DNA from: Actinomycetales bacterium
Lineage (GTDB): Bacteria > Actinomycetota > Actinomycetes > Actinomycetales > Dermatophilaceae
Direction: 5' to 3'
Assembly (NCBI GenBank): GCA_016710645.1
Contig: JADJVI010000053.1
Span: 1-60,132 of the forward strand
DNA: 60,132 nucleotides
A model generated the notes under the pieces. That model was not told the origin of the DNA, did not search any database, and was given only the letters and a program-made list of their open reading frames with translations. This document shows, in pieces, positions 18,341 to 27,112 of this stretch (the first letter of the stretch is position 1; every line of letters starts with the position of its first letter). The position numbers and the translations under genes were made by a program.

Positions 18341-20148
18341 GCCGCAACTCTGCGGGCCCGATCGTCGACCACACCGGAATCGGCAGCGGCGCCGAGCTGT
18401 CGACCTGGGCCACGCTGCGCCGTGGCGCCGTGCTGTCACCGGAACTCACCCGCGGCATCTGGGTCACCATCGCCCTTGCCTTGCTGTCGACCCTCGGCCG
18501 CGTGCTCGTTCCGCTGGTCATCCAGCGCACCACCGACGAAGGACTGCTCGCCCCCGCGGGACCCGACCTCGGCCGGGTGTGGATGTGGGTCGGCATCGCC
18601 TTGGTCGGGGTGGTCGTCACGGCGTTCAGCGCGTATGCCGTCAACATCCGGCTCTTCACCTCCTCGGAGAACGGCCTCGCGGCATTGCGAATTCGTGCTT
18701 TCCGGCATATTCACGACCTGTCGATGCTCACCCAGAACACCGAACGCCGCGGCTCACTCGTCTCCCGGGTCACCTCCGACGTCGACACCATCTCGGCGTT
18801 CGTCCAGTTCGGCGGGTTGATGCTCGTCATCAGCATCGGGCAGATCACCCTCGCGACGCTGCTCATGGTGTGGTTCAGCCCATTGCTTGCGGCGGTCGTG
18901 TGGGCGTGTTTCGTGCCGCTGTTCTTCCTGATTCGCCACTTCCAAGGTGTCGTCGGGCGGGCCTACACGCGCGTGCGGGAGCGGGTCGGGCAGCTACTCG
19001 GCGCGATCGCGGAAGCCGTCGTCGGCGCCTCGACGATCCGCGCGTATGCCGTGCAGGAGCGCACCGCGGCGCGGATCGACGCGGCGATCGAGGCTCATCG
19101 CGCGGCCGCGGTGGGTGCTCAGGTGCGGGCGGTCGTCGCCTTCACCGCGGGCCAGTTCGTCTCGGGCTTGACGACGGCGATCGTGCTGGTCGTCGGCACC
19201 TGGATGGCGGTCAACGGGCGCCTCACGCTCGGTGAGCTGCTGGCCTTCCTGTTCCTGGTCAACCTCTTCACCATGCCCGTGCAACAGGCCACCGAGATCC
19301 TCAACGAGCTGCAGAATGCCGTCGCGGGATGGCGGCGGGTCATCGGGATCATCGACACACCCGCGGACATCGCTGACCCGGGAGAAGCCGGCGTCGACCT
19401 GCCGCGCGGGCCGATCACTGTCGATGTCGACCGAGTGACCTTCGCCTACCCCGGCGGCGAACCGGTCCTGCGGGATATCTCCTTGCACATCCCCCCTCGC
19501 GCTCGGATCGCCGTCGTGGGGGAGACCGGCTCGGGGAAGTCGACGCTGGCCAAGCTGCTCTCCCGGTTGGTCGACCCGGACCTGGGGCGCATTCAGCTCG
19601 ACGGCGTCGACTTGCGTCGGGTGCGCTTCGACACGTTGCGTAGCCGAGTCGTGCTGGTGCCTCAAGAGGGCTTCCTCTTCGATGCGTCGCTGCTGGACAA
19701 CCTGCGCTTCGGTCGCCCGGAGGCCGGTGAAGAGCTCATTCTGGACACCCTCGCCGAGCTCGGGCTCGATGACTGGGCGCGTTCGCTGCCACTGGGCTTG
19801 GCCACGCCAGTGGGGCAGCGCGGCGAGTCGCTGTCGGCGGGCGAGCGTCAGCTGGTGGCCCTGGTGCGGGCCTACCTGGCCAACCCCGACCTGCTCATCC
19901 TCGACGAGGCCACCTCGGCGGTCGATCCGGCCACCGAGGTCCGGGTTCAGCGGGCCATCGACGGACTCACCCGTGGCCGCACCTCGGTCGCCATCGCCCA
20001 CCGCCTCTCGACTGCGGAGGCTGCCGACGAGGTCGTCGTCGTCGACCGAGGCCGCATCGTCGAGCGCGGTCCGCACCACATTCTGGTCCAGCAGGGCGGC
20101 GTGTATGCCGGGCTGCACGCGTCCTGGTCGGCGCAGCACGGCCACTGA
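18337..20148 (+). CDS. ABC exporter half-transporter, partner with canonical Walker B and switch His
   Basis: At 603 aa this is the second half of the exporter, with six N-terminal membrane helices and an ATPase domain. Walker A is GETGSGKST (about 395), Walker B LLILDEATSAVD has the catalytic Glu (524), and the switch His is in VAIAHRLST (555). The signature is LSAGE rather than LSGGQ (about 499). Thus its intact Walker motifs face the partner's intact LSGGQ, and its weak signature faces the partner's weak Walker B. This is one active and one degenerate site, as in known heterodimers. It overlaps the upstream gene by ATGA. Confidence 0.93.
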   Translation: MSRNSAGPIVDHTGIGSGAELSTWATLRRGAVLSPELTRGIWVTIALALLSTLGRVLVPLVIQRTTDEGLLAPAGPDLGRVWMWVGIALVGVVVTAFSAYAVNIRLFTSSENGLAALRIRAFRHIHDLSMLTQNTERRGSLVSRVTSDVDTISAFVQFGGLMLVISIGQITLATLLMVWFSPLLAAVVWACFVPLFFLIRHFQGVVGRAYTRVRERVGQLLGAIAEAVVGASTIRAYAVQERTAARIDAAIEAHRAAAVGAQVRAVVAFTAGQFVSGLTTAIVLVVGTWMAVNGRLTLGELLAFLFLVNLFTMPVQQATEILNELQNAVAGWRRVIGIIDTPADIADPGEAGVDLPRGPITVDVDRVTFAYPGGEPVLRDISLHIPPRARIAVVGETGSGKSTLAKLLSRLVDPDLGRIQLDGVDLRRVRFDTLRSRVVLVPQEGFLFDASLLDNLRFGRPEAGEELILDTLAELGLDDWARSLPLGLATPVGQRGESLSAGERQLVALVRAYLANPDLLILDEATSAVDPATEVRVQRAIDGLTRGRTSVAIAHRLSTAEAADEVVVVDRGRIVERGPHHILVQQGGVYAGLHASWSAQHGH

Positions 20149-20174
20149 TTCCGGCGCCACATCGTCGGTGAGGA

Positions 20175-21965
20175 TCAGGCCAGTGTGGGTGCCGCGGCAA
20201 CGGTGACCGGCACCCAGCCCCTCACGGCGTTGATTAGCCACACCCGGTCGGACTTGGCAAGGTCGGCCCGGGTCACCACTTGCTCGATGACCTTGCGGCC
20301 GTCGACGCCGTCCTCCAGCACCTGGGCACGCAGCGTGCCAGGCAGCAGACCGCAGGACACCGGCGGGGTCACCAGGTCACCGTCGAGGTCAAGGACGAGG
20401 TTGCCGATGGTGAACTCGGTCAGCTCGCCGCGCTCGTTCCACAGCAGGGTGTCGAACACGTCCGGATCGGTCACCCGGCGGGTGTCGTAGACCGCTCTGC
20501 GGGTGGTCTTGTGGCGCAGCCACGGATCGCCGGACCACACGGGCGTCGTCGCCAGGGCGACCGTGACGGGCCGGAGGTGAGCGGACGGCATACCGAAGGG
20601 GGTGGACAGCGGAGTCGACTCCACCGAGAGCGCCCCGTCAGGTGCGAGCAGCAGCCGGACGCGCAGGGCGCTGCGATCCACCGCCTCCGGCTGGTCGCCC
20701 GTGGAACGGAGCAGCGCCTGTGCGGTAGCCCGGTCGAACCGTCGCCCGAACCATGCCGCGGATGCCGCCATCCGGTCCAGGTGTCGATCCTCCAGGACCA
20801 CCGTGCCGCCCTCCCACCGGGCCGTCTCCATGAGGGCAAAGCTGCGCTGGGTCATGTCGAGCACGGCCGACTTGGCGAGTGCCTCGGCGTACTCGTCGGC
20901 CCCGTCGGAATCCCAGACGACCCCGCCCCCGACGTCATAGCGCGCCCGCCCGTCAGCCCGGTCGACGACCAGCGTGCGGATGGCCACGTTGAAGGCTGCA
21001 GAACCTCCCGGCCACACCACCCCGCTCGCGCCGCAGTAGACACCGCGGGGCCGGTCCTCGAAATCGCTGATGAGCTCCATGGTCCGGACTTTCGGTGCGC
21101 CGGTGATCGACCCGCAGGGGAAGAGGGCGCCGAAGAGGTCCGAGACGCCGACACCGCTGCGTCCTGCCCCGGTCACCGTCGAGGTCAGCTGCCACACCGT
21201 GGGATACGCCTCGACCTCGAAAAGGCTTGGGACAGAGACCGATCCCGGCTCGCTAACCCGCGCGACATCATTGCGGAGCAGGTCGACGATCATGAGGTTC
21301 TCGGCTCGATCCTTTCCGGAGGCGAGCAGATCGGCGGCCCGCTGGGCGTCGACGGCAGCGTCGCGCGACCGCGCCCGGGTGCCTTTCATTGGTCGGGTCA
21401 CCACCGCCGTCCCGTCCCAGGTGAAGAAGAGTTCCGGCGAGACCGAGGCGACCGTATGCCGTCCGGTGTCGACATAACCGAACCACCCGTCGCGCTGCGC
21501 CCGGCGCAGATCGGCCCACGCACCAAGCGGATCGCCGTCGAACCGCGCCCGCAGCCGCATGGTGTGGTTGACCTGGTAGGTCTCCCCGCGGGCGATCGCC
21601 GCCCGGATGGCGGCGATCGAGGCGACGTAGTCCGCCTCGACCGTGCCTGGCTCCCACACCGAGCAGGCGTATGCCGTGGGTTCTCTCCAGTCGGCCGGAG
21701 GCAAGGGGGCGTCGTGGATCCCGAACCAGACCAGGGGCACTCCGGAGCCTCCGCGCACCCGCATGGCGGGGTCGAAGGCGGGGGCTGCTTCGTAGGAGAC
21801 GAAGCCCACGGCATACCGGCCGGACCGGGCAGCGGCCTCGACCGCGAGCAACGCGGGCCTGACCTCTGGCACCGTCGCAGCCGAGATCACCGCCACCGGC
21901 GCGCCGAAACCCAGCCGCCCCGTGTGCCCGAGCGGCGCCCACGGGAAGTCCAGGTAGGCCTCCAC
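20175..21965 (-). CDS. pabB: Aminodeoxychorismate synthase I fused to aminodeoxychorismate lyase (PabB-PabC)
   Basis: The product makes 4-aminobenzoate for folate. About residues 1-390 are the chorismate-binding PabB domain: ETYQVNHTMRLRA, MKGTRARSRD, DLLRNDVARVSEPGSV and CGSITGAPKVRTMELI. The rest is a class IV PLP aminotransferase-like lyase with DTLLWNERGELTEFTIGNLV and GLLPGTLRAQVLEDGV; the PLP Lys is probably that in RHKTTRRAVYD. The glutamine amidotransferase partner PabA is not in the window. I chose the GTG at 21965. The ATG at 22022 would overlap the opposite-strand hisI reading frame and adds an unconserved Arg-rich leader. The 3' end faces the ABC exporter. Confidence 0.88.
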   Translation of the reverse strand: MEAYLDFPWAPLGHTGRLGFGAPVAVISAATVPEVRPALLAVEAAARSGRYAVGFVSYEAAPAFDPAMRVRGGSGVPLVWFGIHDAPLPPADWREPTAYACSVWEPGTVEADYVASIAAIRAAIARGETYQVNHTMRLRARFDGDPLGAWADLRRAQRDGWFGYVDTGRHTVASVSPELFFTWDGTAVVTRPMKGTRARSRDAAVDAQRAADLLASGKDRAENLMIVDLLRNDVARVSEPGSVSVPSLFEVEAYPTVWQLTSTVTGAGRSGVGVSDLFGALFPCGSITGAPKVRTMELISDFEDRPRGVYCGASGVVWPGGSAAFNVAIRTLVVDRADGRARYDVGGGVVWDSDGADEYAEALAKSAVLDMTQRSFALMETARWEGGTVVLEDRHLDRMAASAAWFGRRFDRATAQALLRSTGDQPEAVDRSALRVRLLLAPDGALSVESTPLSTPFGMPSAHLRPVTVALATTPVWSGDPWLRHKTTRRAVYDTRRVTDPDVFDTLLWNERGELTEFTIGNLVLDLDGDLVTPPVSCGLLPGTLRAQVLEDGVDGRKVIEQVVTRADLAKSDRVWLINAVRGWVPVTVAAAPTLA

Positions 21966-22041
21966 GGCGGCCAAGGCTAGAGCACGGCACCCTCGGCGGA
22001 CACCGCGCGGCCACCCCGCCATGGCCAGGCACAATGGCGGG

Positions 22042-22458
22042 GTGTCTGCCGCCGCGAATCCCACACCCGCAGCCGAACTGGACCCGACTCTCGCCGCACT
22101 CCTCAAGCGGGACGCTGATGGCCTGGTCGCCGCCGTCATTCAGGACGACGACAACGGTGCCGTCCTCATGCTCGGCTGGATGGACGACCAGGCGCTGGCT
22201 CGCACGCTGACGACCGGTCGGGTGACCTTCTGGTCCCGCTCGCGGCAGGAGTACTGGCGTAAGGGGGACACCTCGGGCCACGTGCAGTACGTGCGCTCGG
22301 TTGCCCTTGACTGCGACGGCGATGCCCTGCTGGTCCGGGTCGAACAGGTGGGAGCGGCCTGTCACACGGGAGATCGCACCTGTTTTGACGCTCGGCCGCT
22401 GTCGGCGGTCCAGGGCTCGGCGCCCGCGTCCGATGAACCAGATGGGCCCGCGGCATGA
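22042..22458 (+). CDS. hisI: Phosphoribosyl-AMP cyclohydrolase
   Basis: HisI opens the adenine ring of phosphoribosyl-AMP in histidine synthesis. The 138-residue protein has the family blocks MLGWMDDQALARTLTTGRVT, FWSRSRQEYWRKGDTSGH and the metal ligands in DCDGDALLVRVEQ and ACHTGDRTCF. The C-terminal 20 residues are unconserved. The GTG at 22042 leads to VSAAANPTPAAELDP. The ATG at 22021 is a possible earlier start but collides with the divergent pabB region. It overlaps trpE by four bases, joining the His and Trp pathways in one transcript, as is common in actinobacteria. Confidence 0.93.
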   Translation: MSAAANPTPAAELDPTLAALLKRDADGLVAAVIQDDDNGAVLMLGWMDDQALARTLTTGRVTFWSRSRQEYWRKGDTSGHVQYVRSVALDCDGDALLVRVEQVGAACHTGDRTCFDARPLSAVQGSAPASDEPDGPAA

Positions 22459-24014
22459 CCGATCTGCACGCCGAACTCGACTGGGGCACCACCTGGCCCA
22501 CGCTCCCCACCTTCGCCGAGTTGGCCCGCACCCGACGGGTCATCCCCGTGGTACGGCGGCTGCTCGCCGACGGTGAGACCCCGCTGGGGGTCTATCGCAA
22601 GCTCGCCAAGGGCGAACCCGGCACGTTCCTCCTGGAGTCCGCTGAGCATGGCGGAGTCTGGTCGCGCTACTCCATCGTCGGAGCTCGGGCTGCCGCGACG
22701 CTGACCGAGCGCGAGGGCCAGGCCCATTGGATCGGCACCCCGCCGGTCGGCGTCCCGACCGACGGCGACCCCACCGCCGCGCTGCGCGACACGGTCGCCA
22801 TCCTCGCCACCGAGCGGGTCGACGGCCTGCCGCCGCTCACCGGAGGAATGGTCGGCGCGATCAGCTATGACGCCGTCCGTCGCTGGGAGCGGGTCCCCGA
22901 CGGTGGACGTGACGAGCTGCACCTGCCCGAGCTCGCCATGGTGCTGGCCACCGACCTCGCCGTCCTCGACCACGCCGACGGGTCGGTGCTCCTGGTCGCC
23001 AATGCCGTCAACTACGACGCGACCGACGCCCGCCTGGAATGGGCCTACGCCGACGCTGTCGAGCGCCTCGACCGGATGGCCGCCGACCTCGACGCACCCG
23101 CCCCCTCGACGGTGGCCATCGTGCAGCCGGTCGAGCTCCCGGTGGCCTCCTCGCACACCCAGGAGGAGTTCCACGACATCGTCGAGCGGTGCAAGGAGGC
23201 GATCCGGGCCGGCGACGCCTTCCAGATCGTCGTGTCCCAGCGCTTGACGATTGACTGCCCGGCCGACTCGCTCGACGTCTACCGAGCGCTGCGGGCGTCC
23301 AACCCCAGCCCCTACATGTACTACCTGCGCCTGCCTCACCCGGACGGATCGGTCTACGACGTGGTGGGCTCCAGCCCGGAGGCGCTGATCAAGGTCACCG
23401 GCCGCCAGGCCATCACCCACCCCATCGCCGGCTCGCGCCCGCGCGGCAAGACTCCCGAGCAGGACGTCGAGCACGCCGACGACCTGGCAGCCGACCTCAA
23501 GGAACGCGCCGAGCACCTCATGCTCGTCGACCTGTCGCGCAACGACCTCCAACGTGTATGCCGTGCCGGCACCGTCGACACCGTCGAGTTCATGACCATT
23601 CGCCGCTACAGCCACATCATGCATCTGGAGTCCACCGTGGTCGGGCAGTTGCGGGAGGAGGCCACGGCATACGACGTCCTCGTGGCGACCTTCCCCGCGG
23701 GGACCCTCTCGGGCGCTCCGAAGCCGCGAGCCATGGCCCTGATCGACGAGTTCGAGGGGCTACGGCGAGGCCTCTATGGCGGGGTGGTCGGCTATGTCGA
23801 CTTTGCCGGAGACATGGACATGGCAATCGCCATCCGGACCGCGCTGGTGCGGGAGGGAACGGCATACGTGCAGGCTGGCGCGGGGATCGTCGCCGACTCG
23901 GTGCCGCAACTCGAGTACGAGGAGTGCCACCACAAGGCGGCCGCCGTGCTTCGCGCCGTCGGCGCCGCTGCCGGGATGCGCTCGGCCCACACCACTGCAG
24001 GGGGTATGCCGTGA
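22455..24014 (+). CDS. trpE: Anthranilate synthase component I
   Basis: TrpE converts chorismate to anthranilate with ammonia or with a TrpG partner, the first committed step to tryptophan. The 519-residue protein carries the N-terminal feedback-site segment FLLESAEHGGVWSRYSIVG (LLES is the Trp-binding motif) and the chorismate-binding core: QIVVSQRLTIDC, PIAGSRPRGKTPEQD, LVDLSRNDLQRVCRAGTVD and FPAGTLSGAPKPRAMALIDE. It is coupled to hisI by ATGA and to the following membrane gene by GTGA. trpG and trpD are not in the window. Confidence 0.95.
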   Translation: MTDLHAELDWGTTWPTLPTFAELARTRRVIPVVRRLLADGETPLGVYRKLAKGEPGTFLLESAEHGGVWSRYSIVGARAAATLTEREGQAHWIGTPPVGVPTDGDPTAALRDTVAILATERVDGLPPLTGGMVGAISYDAVRRWERVPDGGRDELHLPELAMVLATDLAVLDHADGSVLLVANAVNYDATDARLEWAYADAVERLDRMAADLDAPAPSTVAIVQPVELPVASSHTQEEFHDIVERCKEAIRAGDAFQIVVSQRLTIDCPADSLDVYRALRASNPSPYMYYLRLPHPDGSVYDVVGSSPEALIKVTGRQAITHPIAGSRPRGKTPEQDVEHADDLAADLKERAEHLMLVDLSRNDLQRVCRAGTVDTVEFMTIRRYSHIMHLESTVVGQLREEATAYDVLVATFPAGTLSGAPKPRAMALIDEFEGLRRGLYGGVVGYVDFAGDMDMAIAIRTALVREGTAYVQAGAGIVADSVPQLEYEECHHKAAAVLRAVGAAAGMRSAHTTAGGMP

Positions 24015-24649
24015 CCAAGCGGCTCGCGCTGGCGATCGTGGCCGTCCCCCTGGCCGTATTCTTGGCCAGCTCGGGGGCCACGTGGGCCACCGGGTCGTCA
24101 GCCGATCCAGTGCTGGGTTCGGCGCTCGTCGGGGTGACGGGCACCCAGGGTGCGCCGGCAGCGGTCGCCCTGGCGTTGGTGGTCGCCGCAGCCCTGGTGG
24201 CGCTGGCGACGGGCGGGAGGGGGATCCGTCCGGTAGCCGGCGTCGCGCTGGTGGTGGCAGCGTGCGGTGTGATGATCCTCGCAGCCCGCGTCGTCCTCGC
24301 CCCAGGGGCCGCGGTCGGACGCCGAGCAGCCGAACTCACCGGCCAGACCGAAGCCGTCGGCGCCACCGGCAGTGCGACGCTCCTGGGCTGGCTGGCCCTG
24401 CTGAGCACGCTCGCCGCAGCCGTGGGCGGCTTGGCCACCGCGCGCGCGGCGCTGACCTGGTCCGGGTTGTCGGGCCGCTTCGAGCGCGATCCGGCGGCCC
24501 AGGCCGGGCCGGCCGGGGCCGCGCGATCGGCCTGGGACGCTCTCTCGGAGGGACACGACCCGACGACGGGGGAGCCAACCACCACCCCGGTCGACGGACC
24601 TGCCACAATGTCCTCACCAGATGAGGAGCCGCCCGCCGGCGGTCGTTGA
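24011..24649 (+). CDS. Trp-biosynthesis-associated membrane protein (TIGR02234-like)
   Basis: This 212-residue protein has four hydrophobic helices at roughly residues 5-25, 45-65, 70-95 and 115-140, then a hydrophilic tail rich in acidic residues and Pro. Starting at the GTG that overlaps the trpE stop, it reads VTKRLALAIVAVPLAVFLAS. A membrane protein at this position in actinobacterial trp clusters is the family annotated as Trp-biosynthesis associated. Its function is unknown. The position and topology fit; the sequence of such proteins is poorly conserved. Confidence 0.75.
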   Translation: MTKRLALAIVAVPLAVFLASSGATWATGSSADPVLGSALVGVTGTQGAPAAVALALVVAAALVALATGGRGIRPVAGVALVVAACGVMILAARVVLAPGAAVGRRAAELTGQTEAVGATGSATLLGWLALLSTLAAAVGGLATARAALTWSGLSGRFERDPAAQAGPAGAARSAWDALSEGHDPTTGEPTTTPVDGPATMSSPDEEPPAGGR

Positions 24650-24662
24650 AGGAGATCGATCG

Positions 24663-24884
24663 ATGGCTGACAACACTCACCACGACAACCACGGCCAGAG
24701 CACGGCTGCGTGGACGGCTGTGGCCATCCTGCTCGTCGCGGCCATCGTCATGTCGTGGGCCGTCGTCGTGGCCAGCAAACCGCTGTTCATCATCGGAGCC
24801 GTCATCGCCGTTGCCGGAGTCGTCGCGGGCAAGGTGCTGGCGATGGCTGGCTACGGCGTCGACAAGAGCGCTGCCCACAAGTAG
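24663..24884 (+). CDS. HGxxPAAW-family small membrane protein
   Basis: A 73-residue protein begins MADNTHHDNHGQSTAAWTA, a variant of the HGxxPAAW signature (here HGQSTAAW, Thr for Pro). It has two transmembrane helices at about residues 18-38 and 42-62, and ends AAHK. It has a good ribosome-binding site (GGAGATCG). This actinobacterial family of unknown function is regularly found between trpE and trpC. It is the last gene before a terminator-like hairpin. Confidence 0.8.
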   Translation: MADNTHHDNHGQSTAAWTAVAILLVAAIVMSWAVVVASKPLFIIGAVIAVAGVVAGKVLAMAGYGVDKSAAHK

Positions 24885-24899
24885 TCCGACGCACAGAAC

Positions 24900-24925
24900 G
24901 GCTCCGGCGGGCTTCCGCCGGAGCC
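24900..24925 (+). terminator. GC-rich hairpin ending the hisI-trpE unit
   Basis: GGCTCCGGCGG pairs perfectly with CCGCCGGAGCC around the loop GCTT, 16 bases after the HGxxPAAW stop. There is no U-run, but the stem is strong. It suggests that trpCBA is transcribed from a separate promoter upstream of the RDD gene. Confidence 0.65.
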
Positions 24926-25093
24926 CTGTCGTGTCATCACGCGGGACCCAAAGAGCCTCGCTGCGCCGACCTCGAACCCGTCGATCCCGCGGCGGCGCGC
25001 CCGAAGTTCCCCCATTGCCCAGCCCCGTCTGGTTAGGCTGACTCAACGTCGCATCCGTTCATTGGCCTTCGCGCCATCATCGAGGGAGCCCTC

Positions 25094-25762
25094 ATGTCCT
25101 ATGGAACTCCGCCTCCGCCCCCGCCGCCTCCCCCCGGCGGTGGCTATGGCGCACCCCCGCCCCCGCCGCCTGGTGGCGGCTACGGTGCCCCGCCTCCGCC
25201 GCCCGGCGGTGGCTATGGCGCCCCGCCTCCGCCGCCCGGCGGTGGCTATGGCGCCCCGCCGCCGCCCCCCGGTGACGGCAGCTACGGTATGCCGGCCTAC
25301 GGCGCTGGTGCCGCCGGGCAGCTCGCTCAGTGGCCCGCGCGCGCGCTGGGCTACATCGTCGACTACGCCCTGACCATTCCGGGCTCGATCCTCTACTTCG
25401 TGGGGATGCCCAAGACCACCGTGGTCACCATCAACGGGCAGTCCACCACCTCGACCAGTGGCGGCAATGTCGTCTTGCTGCTTCTCGGCTTCATCCTCCT
25501 GCTCGGAGTCTGGGTCTGGAACCGCGGGATGAAGGGCGGCCAGGGTCAGACCATCGGCCGCAAGATGGCCGGCGTCTCCCTGGTCGACGCCCAGGGTCAG
25601 CCCCTCGGCACCGGCAAGGCGCTGCTGCGCGACGTCGCGCACATCGTCGACTCCATCATCTGTGGTCTCCCGATCGGCTGGCTCGCCCCGCTCTGGGACG
25701 CCAAGCGCCAGACCTGGGCCGACAAGATCCTCAACACCTACGTGGTCACCGTTCCCAAGTGA
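25094..25762 (+). CDS. RDD-family membrane protein with N-terminal Pro/Gly/Tyr repeats
   Basis: The first 65 or so residues are tandem PPPPPGGGYGA units, a low-complexity cytoplasmic tail. The remaining 155 residues are an RDD domain: ARALGYIVDYALTIPGSILY with the Arg and Asp of the name, a second helix, then the block GQTIGRKMAGVSLVDAQGQP typical of the family, and a third helix. RDD proteins are often transport-related but the function here is unknown. DUF2752 follows after 4 bases. The start follows a GAGGGAGC ribosome-binding site. Confidence 0.85.
   Translation: MSYGTPPPPPPPPPGGGYGAPPPPPPGGGYGAPPPPPGGGYGAPPPPPGGGYGAPPPPPGDGSYGMPAYGAGAAGQLAQWPARALGYIVDYALTIPGSILYFVGMPKTTVVTINGQSTTSTSGGNVVLLLLGFILLLGVWVWNRGMKGGQGQTIGRKMAGVSLVDAQGQPLGTGKALLRDVAHIVDSIICGLPIGWLAPLWDAKRQTWADKILNTYVVTVPK
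25191..25256 (+). repeat. Two perfect 33-base tandem repeats in the RDD gene
   Basis: Positions 25191-25223 and 25224-25256 are identical 33-mers encoding 11 residues (PPPPPGGGYGA, in register shift). They lie in a longer degenerate array from about 25110 to 25275. Copy number could change by slippage without breaking the frame. Confidence 0.85.
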
Positions 25763-25766
25763 GCCG

Positions 25767-26219
25767 ATGACCCATCCCGAGCACGAACAGCGAGCCGACC
25801 TCCAGCCGGAGGTCGGCTCGCTGCCGCATCGGCCCTGGTGGCGGTCGCCCCGCACGCTGCTGGCCGCGGGAGTGGCGGCCGGGACGGCATACGTGTATCT
25901 CGTCGACCCGAGCCAGTCTGGTCGCTACCTGCCTTGCCCCTTCCTCACCCTTACCGGTGCCTACTGCCCGGGATGCGGGGGACTGCGGTCGATGCACGCA
26001 CTGCTGCACGGCGATCTCGCCGAGTCGCTGGCGCGGCATCCGTTCGTCGCGCCGGGGCTCCTGCTCGCGGCCGTCCTGCTCGTGCTCTGGTGGGTGCGCG
26101 GTCGGCCTCGGCTGCGCGTCAATTCGTCCGGGTGGGGAATGCGGCTCGCGCTCGCCTTCCTCGCCGCGTTCTGGGTGCTGCGCAATCTCCCGGGCTGGGA
26201 CTGGCTTTCCCCGGTCTGA
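25767..26219 (+). CDS. DUF2752 membrane protein
   Basis: This 150-residue protein contains the DUF2752 signature PFLTLTGAYCPGCGGLRSMH (paired Cys and GGLR), with three hydrophobic helices around residues 25-45, 90-110 and 120-140. Function is unknown. The family often sits beside RDD or small membrane proteins in actinobacterial trp loci. It starts 4 bases after the RDD stop and is followed 23 bases later by trpC. Confidence 0.85.
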   Translation: MTHPEHEQRADLQPEVGSLPHRPWWRSPRTLLAAGVAAGTAYVYLVDPSQSGRYLPCPFLTLTGAYCPGCGGLRSMHALLHGDLAESLARHPFVAPGLLLAAVLLVLWWVRGRPRLRVNSSGWGMRLALAFLAAFWVLRNLPGWDWLSPV

Positions 26220-26242
26220 GCCTCACCACGTAGATTGGGCGA

Positions 26243-27112
26243 GTGCCCCCTACCGCCACCGTCCTGGACGGCATCATCGCCGGCGTGCGCGCCGACCTGA
26301 CCGTACGTCAGGCAGCGCTGTCCTGGGCCGCGCTAGAGGACCAGGCGGCCGACCAGTCACCCGCGCTCGACGCCGAGGCCGCGCTGCGGCGCGCCACGGG
26401 CACGGCAGTGATCGCCGAGGTCAAGCGAGCGAGCCCCAGCAAGGGAGCCCTCGCGGACATACCCGACCCGGCCGCGCTCGCGACCTCGTATGCCGTGGGC
26501 GGCGCCACCGCGATCAGCGTCCTCACCGAGCAGCGGCGATTCGGGGGGAGTCTGGCCGACCTCGCCGCAGTGCGGGCTGCTGTGCCAACTCCGTTGTTGC
26601 GCAAGGACTTCATGGTCGAGCCCTATCAAGTCCTGGAGGCCCGGGCGTTTGGTGCCGACCTCATCCTGCTCATCGTCGCTGCGCTGACTGATGCCGAACT
26701 CGTCGCGATGCGCGAGCAGGCCGAGGCCCTCGGGATGACCGCCCTGGTCGAGGTGCACGACGAGGACGAGGTGCGTCGTGCCGTCGCCACCGGGGCGCGG
26801 GTCGTCGGGGTCAACGCCCGAAACCTCAAAACCTTGGAGGTGGACCGGTCGGTCTTCGCGCGGCTCCGTCCGCTCATCCCCACCGGGGCTGTGGCCGTGG
26901 CCGAGTCGGGCATCCGAGGGGTGGCGGACGTGCAGGCCTATGCCGATGCTGGGGCCGATGCCGTCCTCGTGGGCGAGGCCTTGGTGACCGGGGGCGACCC
27001 GGCCGGGGAGGTCGCGCGATTCGCCGCGGTGCGCGCCGTCACTGGCAGCGCAGGCGAGCGGCACGGCATACCCACTGATCGTGGCACCGAGGAGAAGGGG
27101 AGTGGCCGATGA
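26243..27112 (+). CDS. trpC: Indole-3-glycerol-phosphate synthase
   Basis: TrpC closes the indole ring from carboxyphenylaminodeoxyribulose phosphate. The (beta/alpha)8 barrel of 289 aa has the catalytic Lys/Glu blocks VIAEVKRASPSKG, PLLRKDFMVEPYQV, LVEVHDEDEV, GVNARNLKTLEVD and AVAESGIRG, and the phosphate loop DAVLVGEALVTGGDP. It begins at a GTG (VPPTATVLDGII). The C-terminal 20 residues are unconserved. The stop overlaps trpB by four bases. Confidence 0.95.
   Translation: MPPTATVLDGIIAGVRADLTVRQAALSWAALEDQAADQSPALDAEAALRRATGTAVIAEVKRASPSKGALADIPDPAALATSYAVGGATAISVLTEQRRFGGSLADLAAVRAAVPTPLLRKDFMVEPYQVLEARAFGADLILLIVAALTDAELVAMREQAEALGMTALVEVHDEDEVRRAVATGARVVGVNARNLKTLEVDRSVFARLRPLIPTGAVAVAESGIRGVADVQAYADAGADAVLVGEALVTGGDPAGEVARFAAVRAVTGSAGERHGIPTDRGTEEKGSGR

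Noticed and set aside
20280..21980. 566-residue forward frame opposite pabBC
   Set aside because: It is an antisense shadow; the opposite strand has clear chorismate-binding and PLP-lyase motifs.
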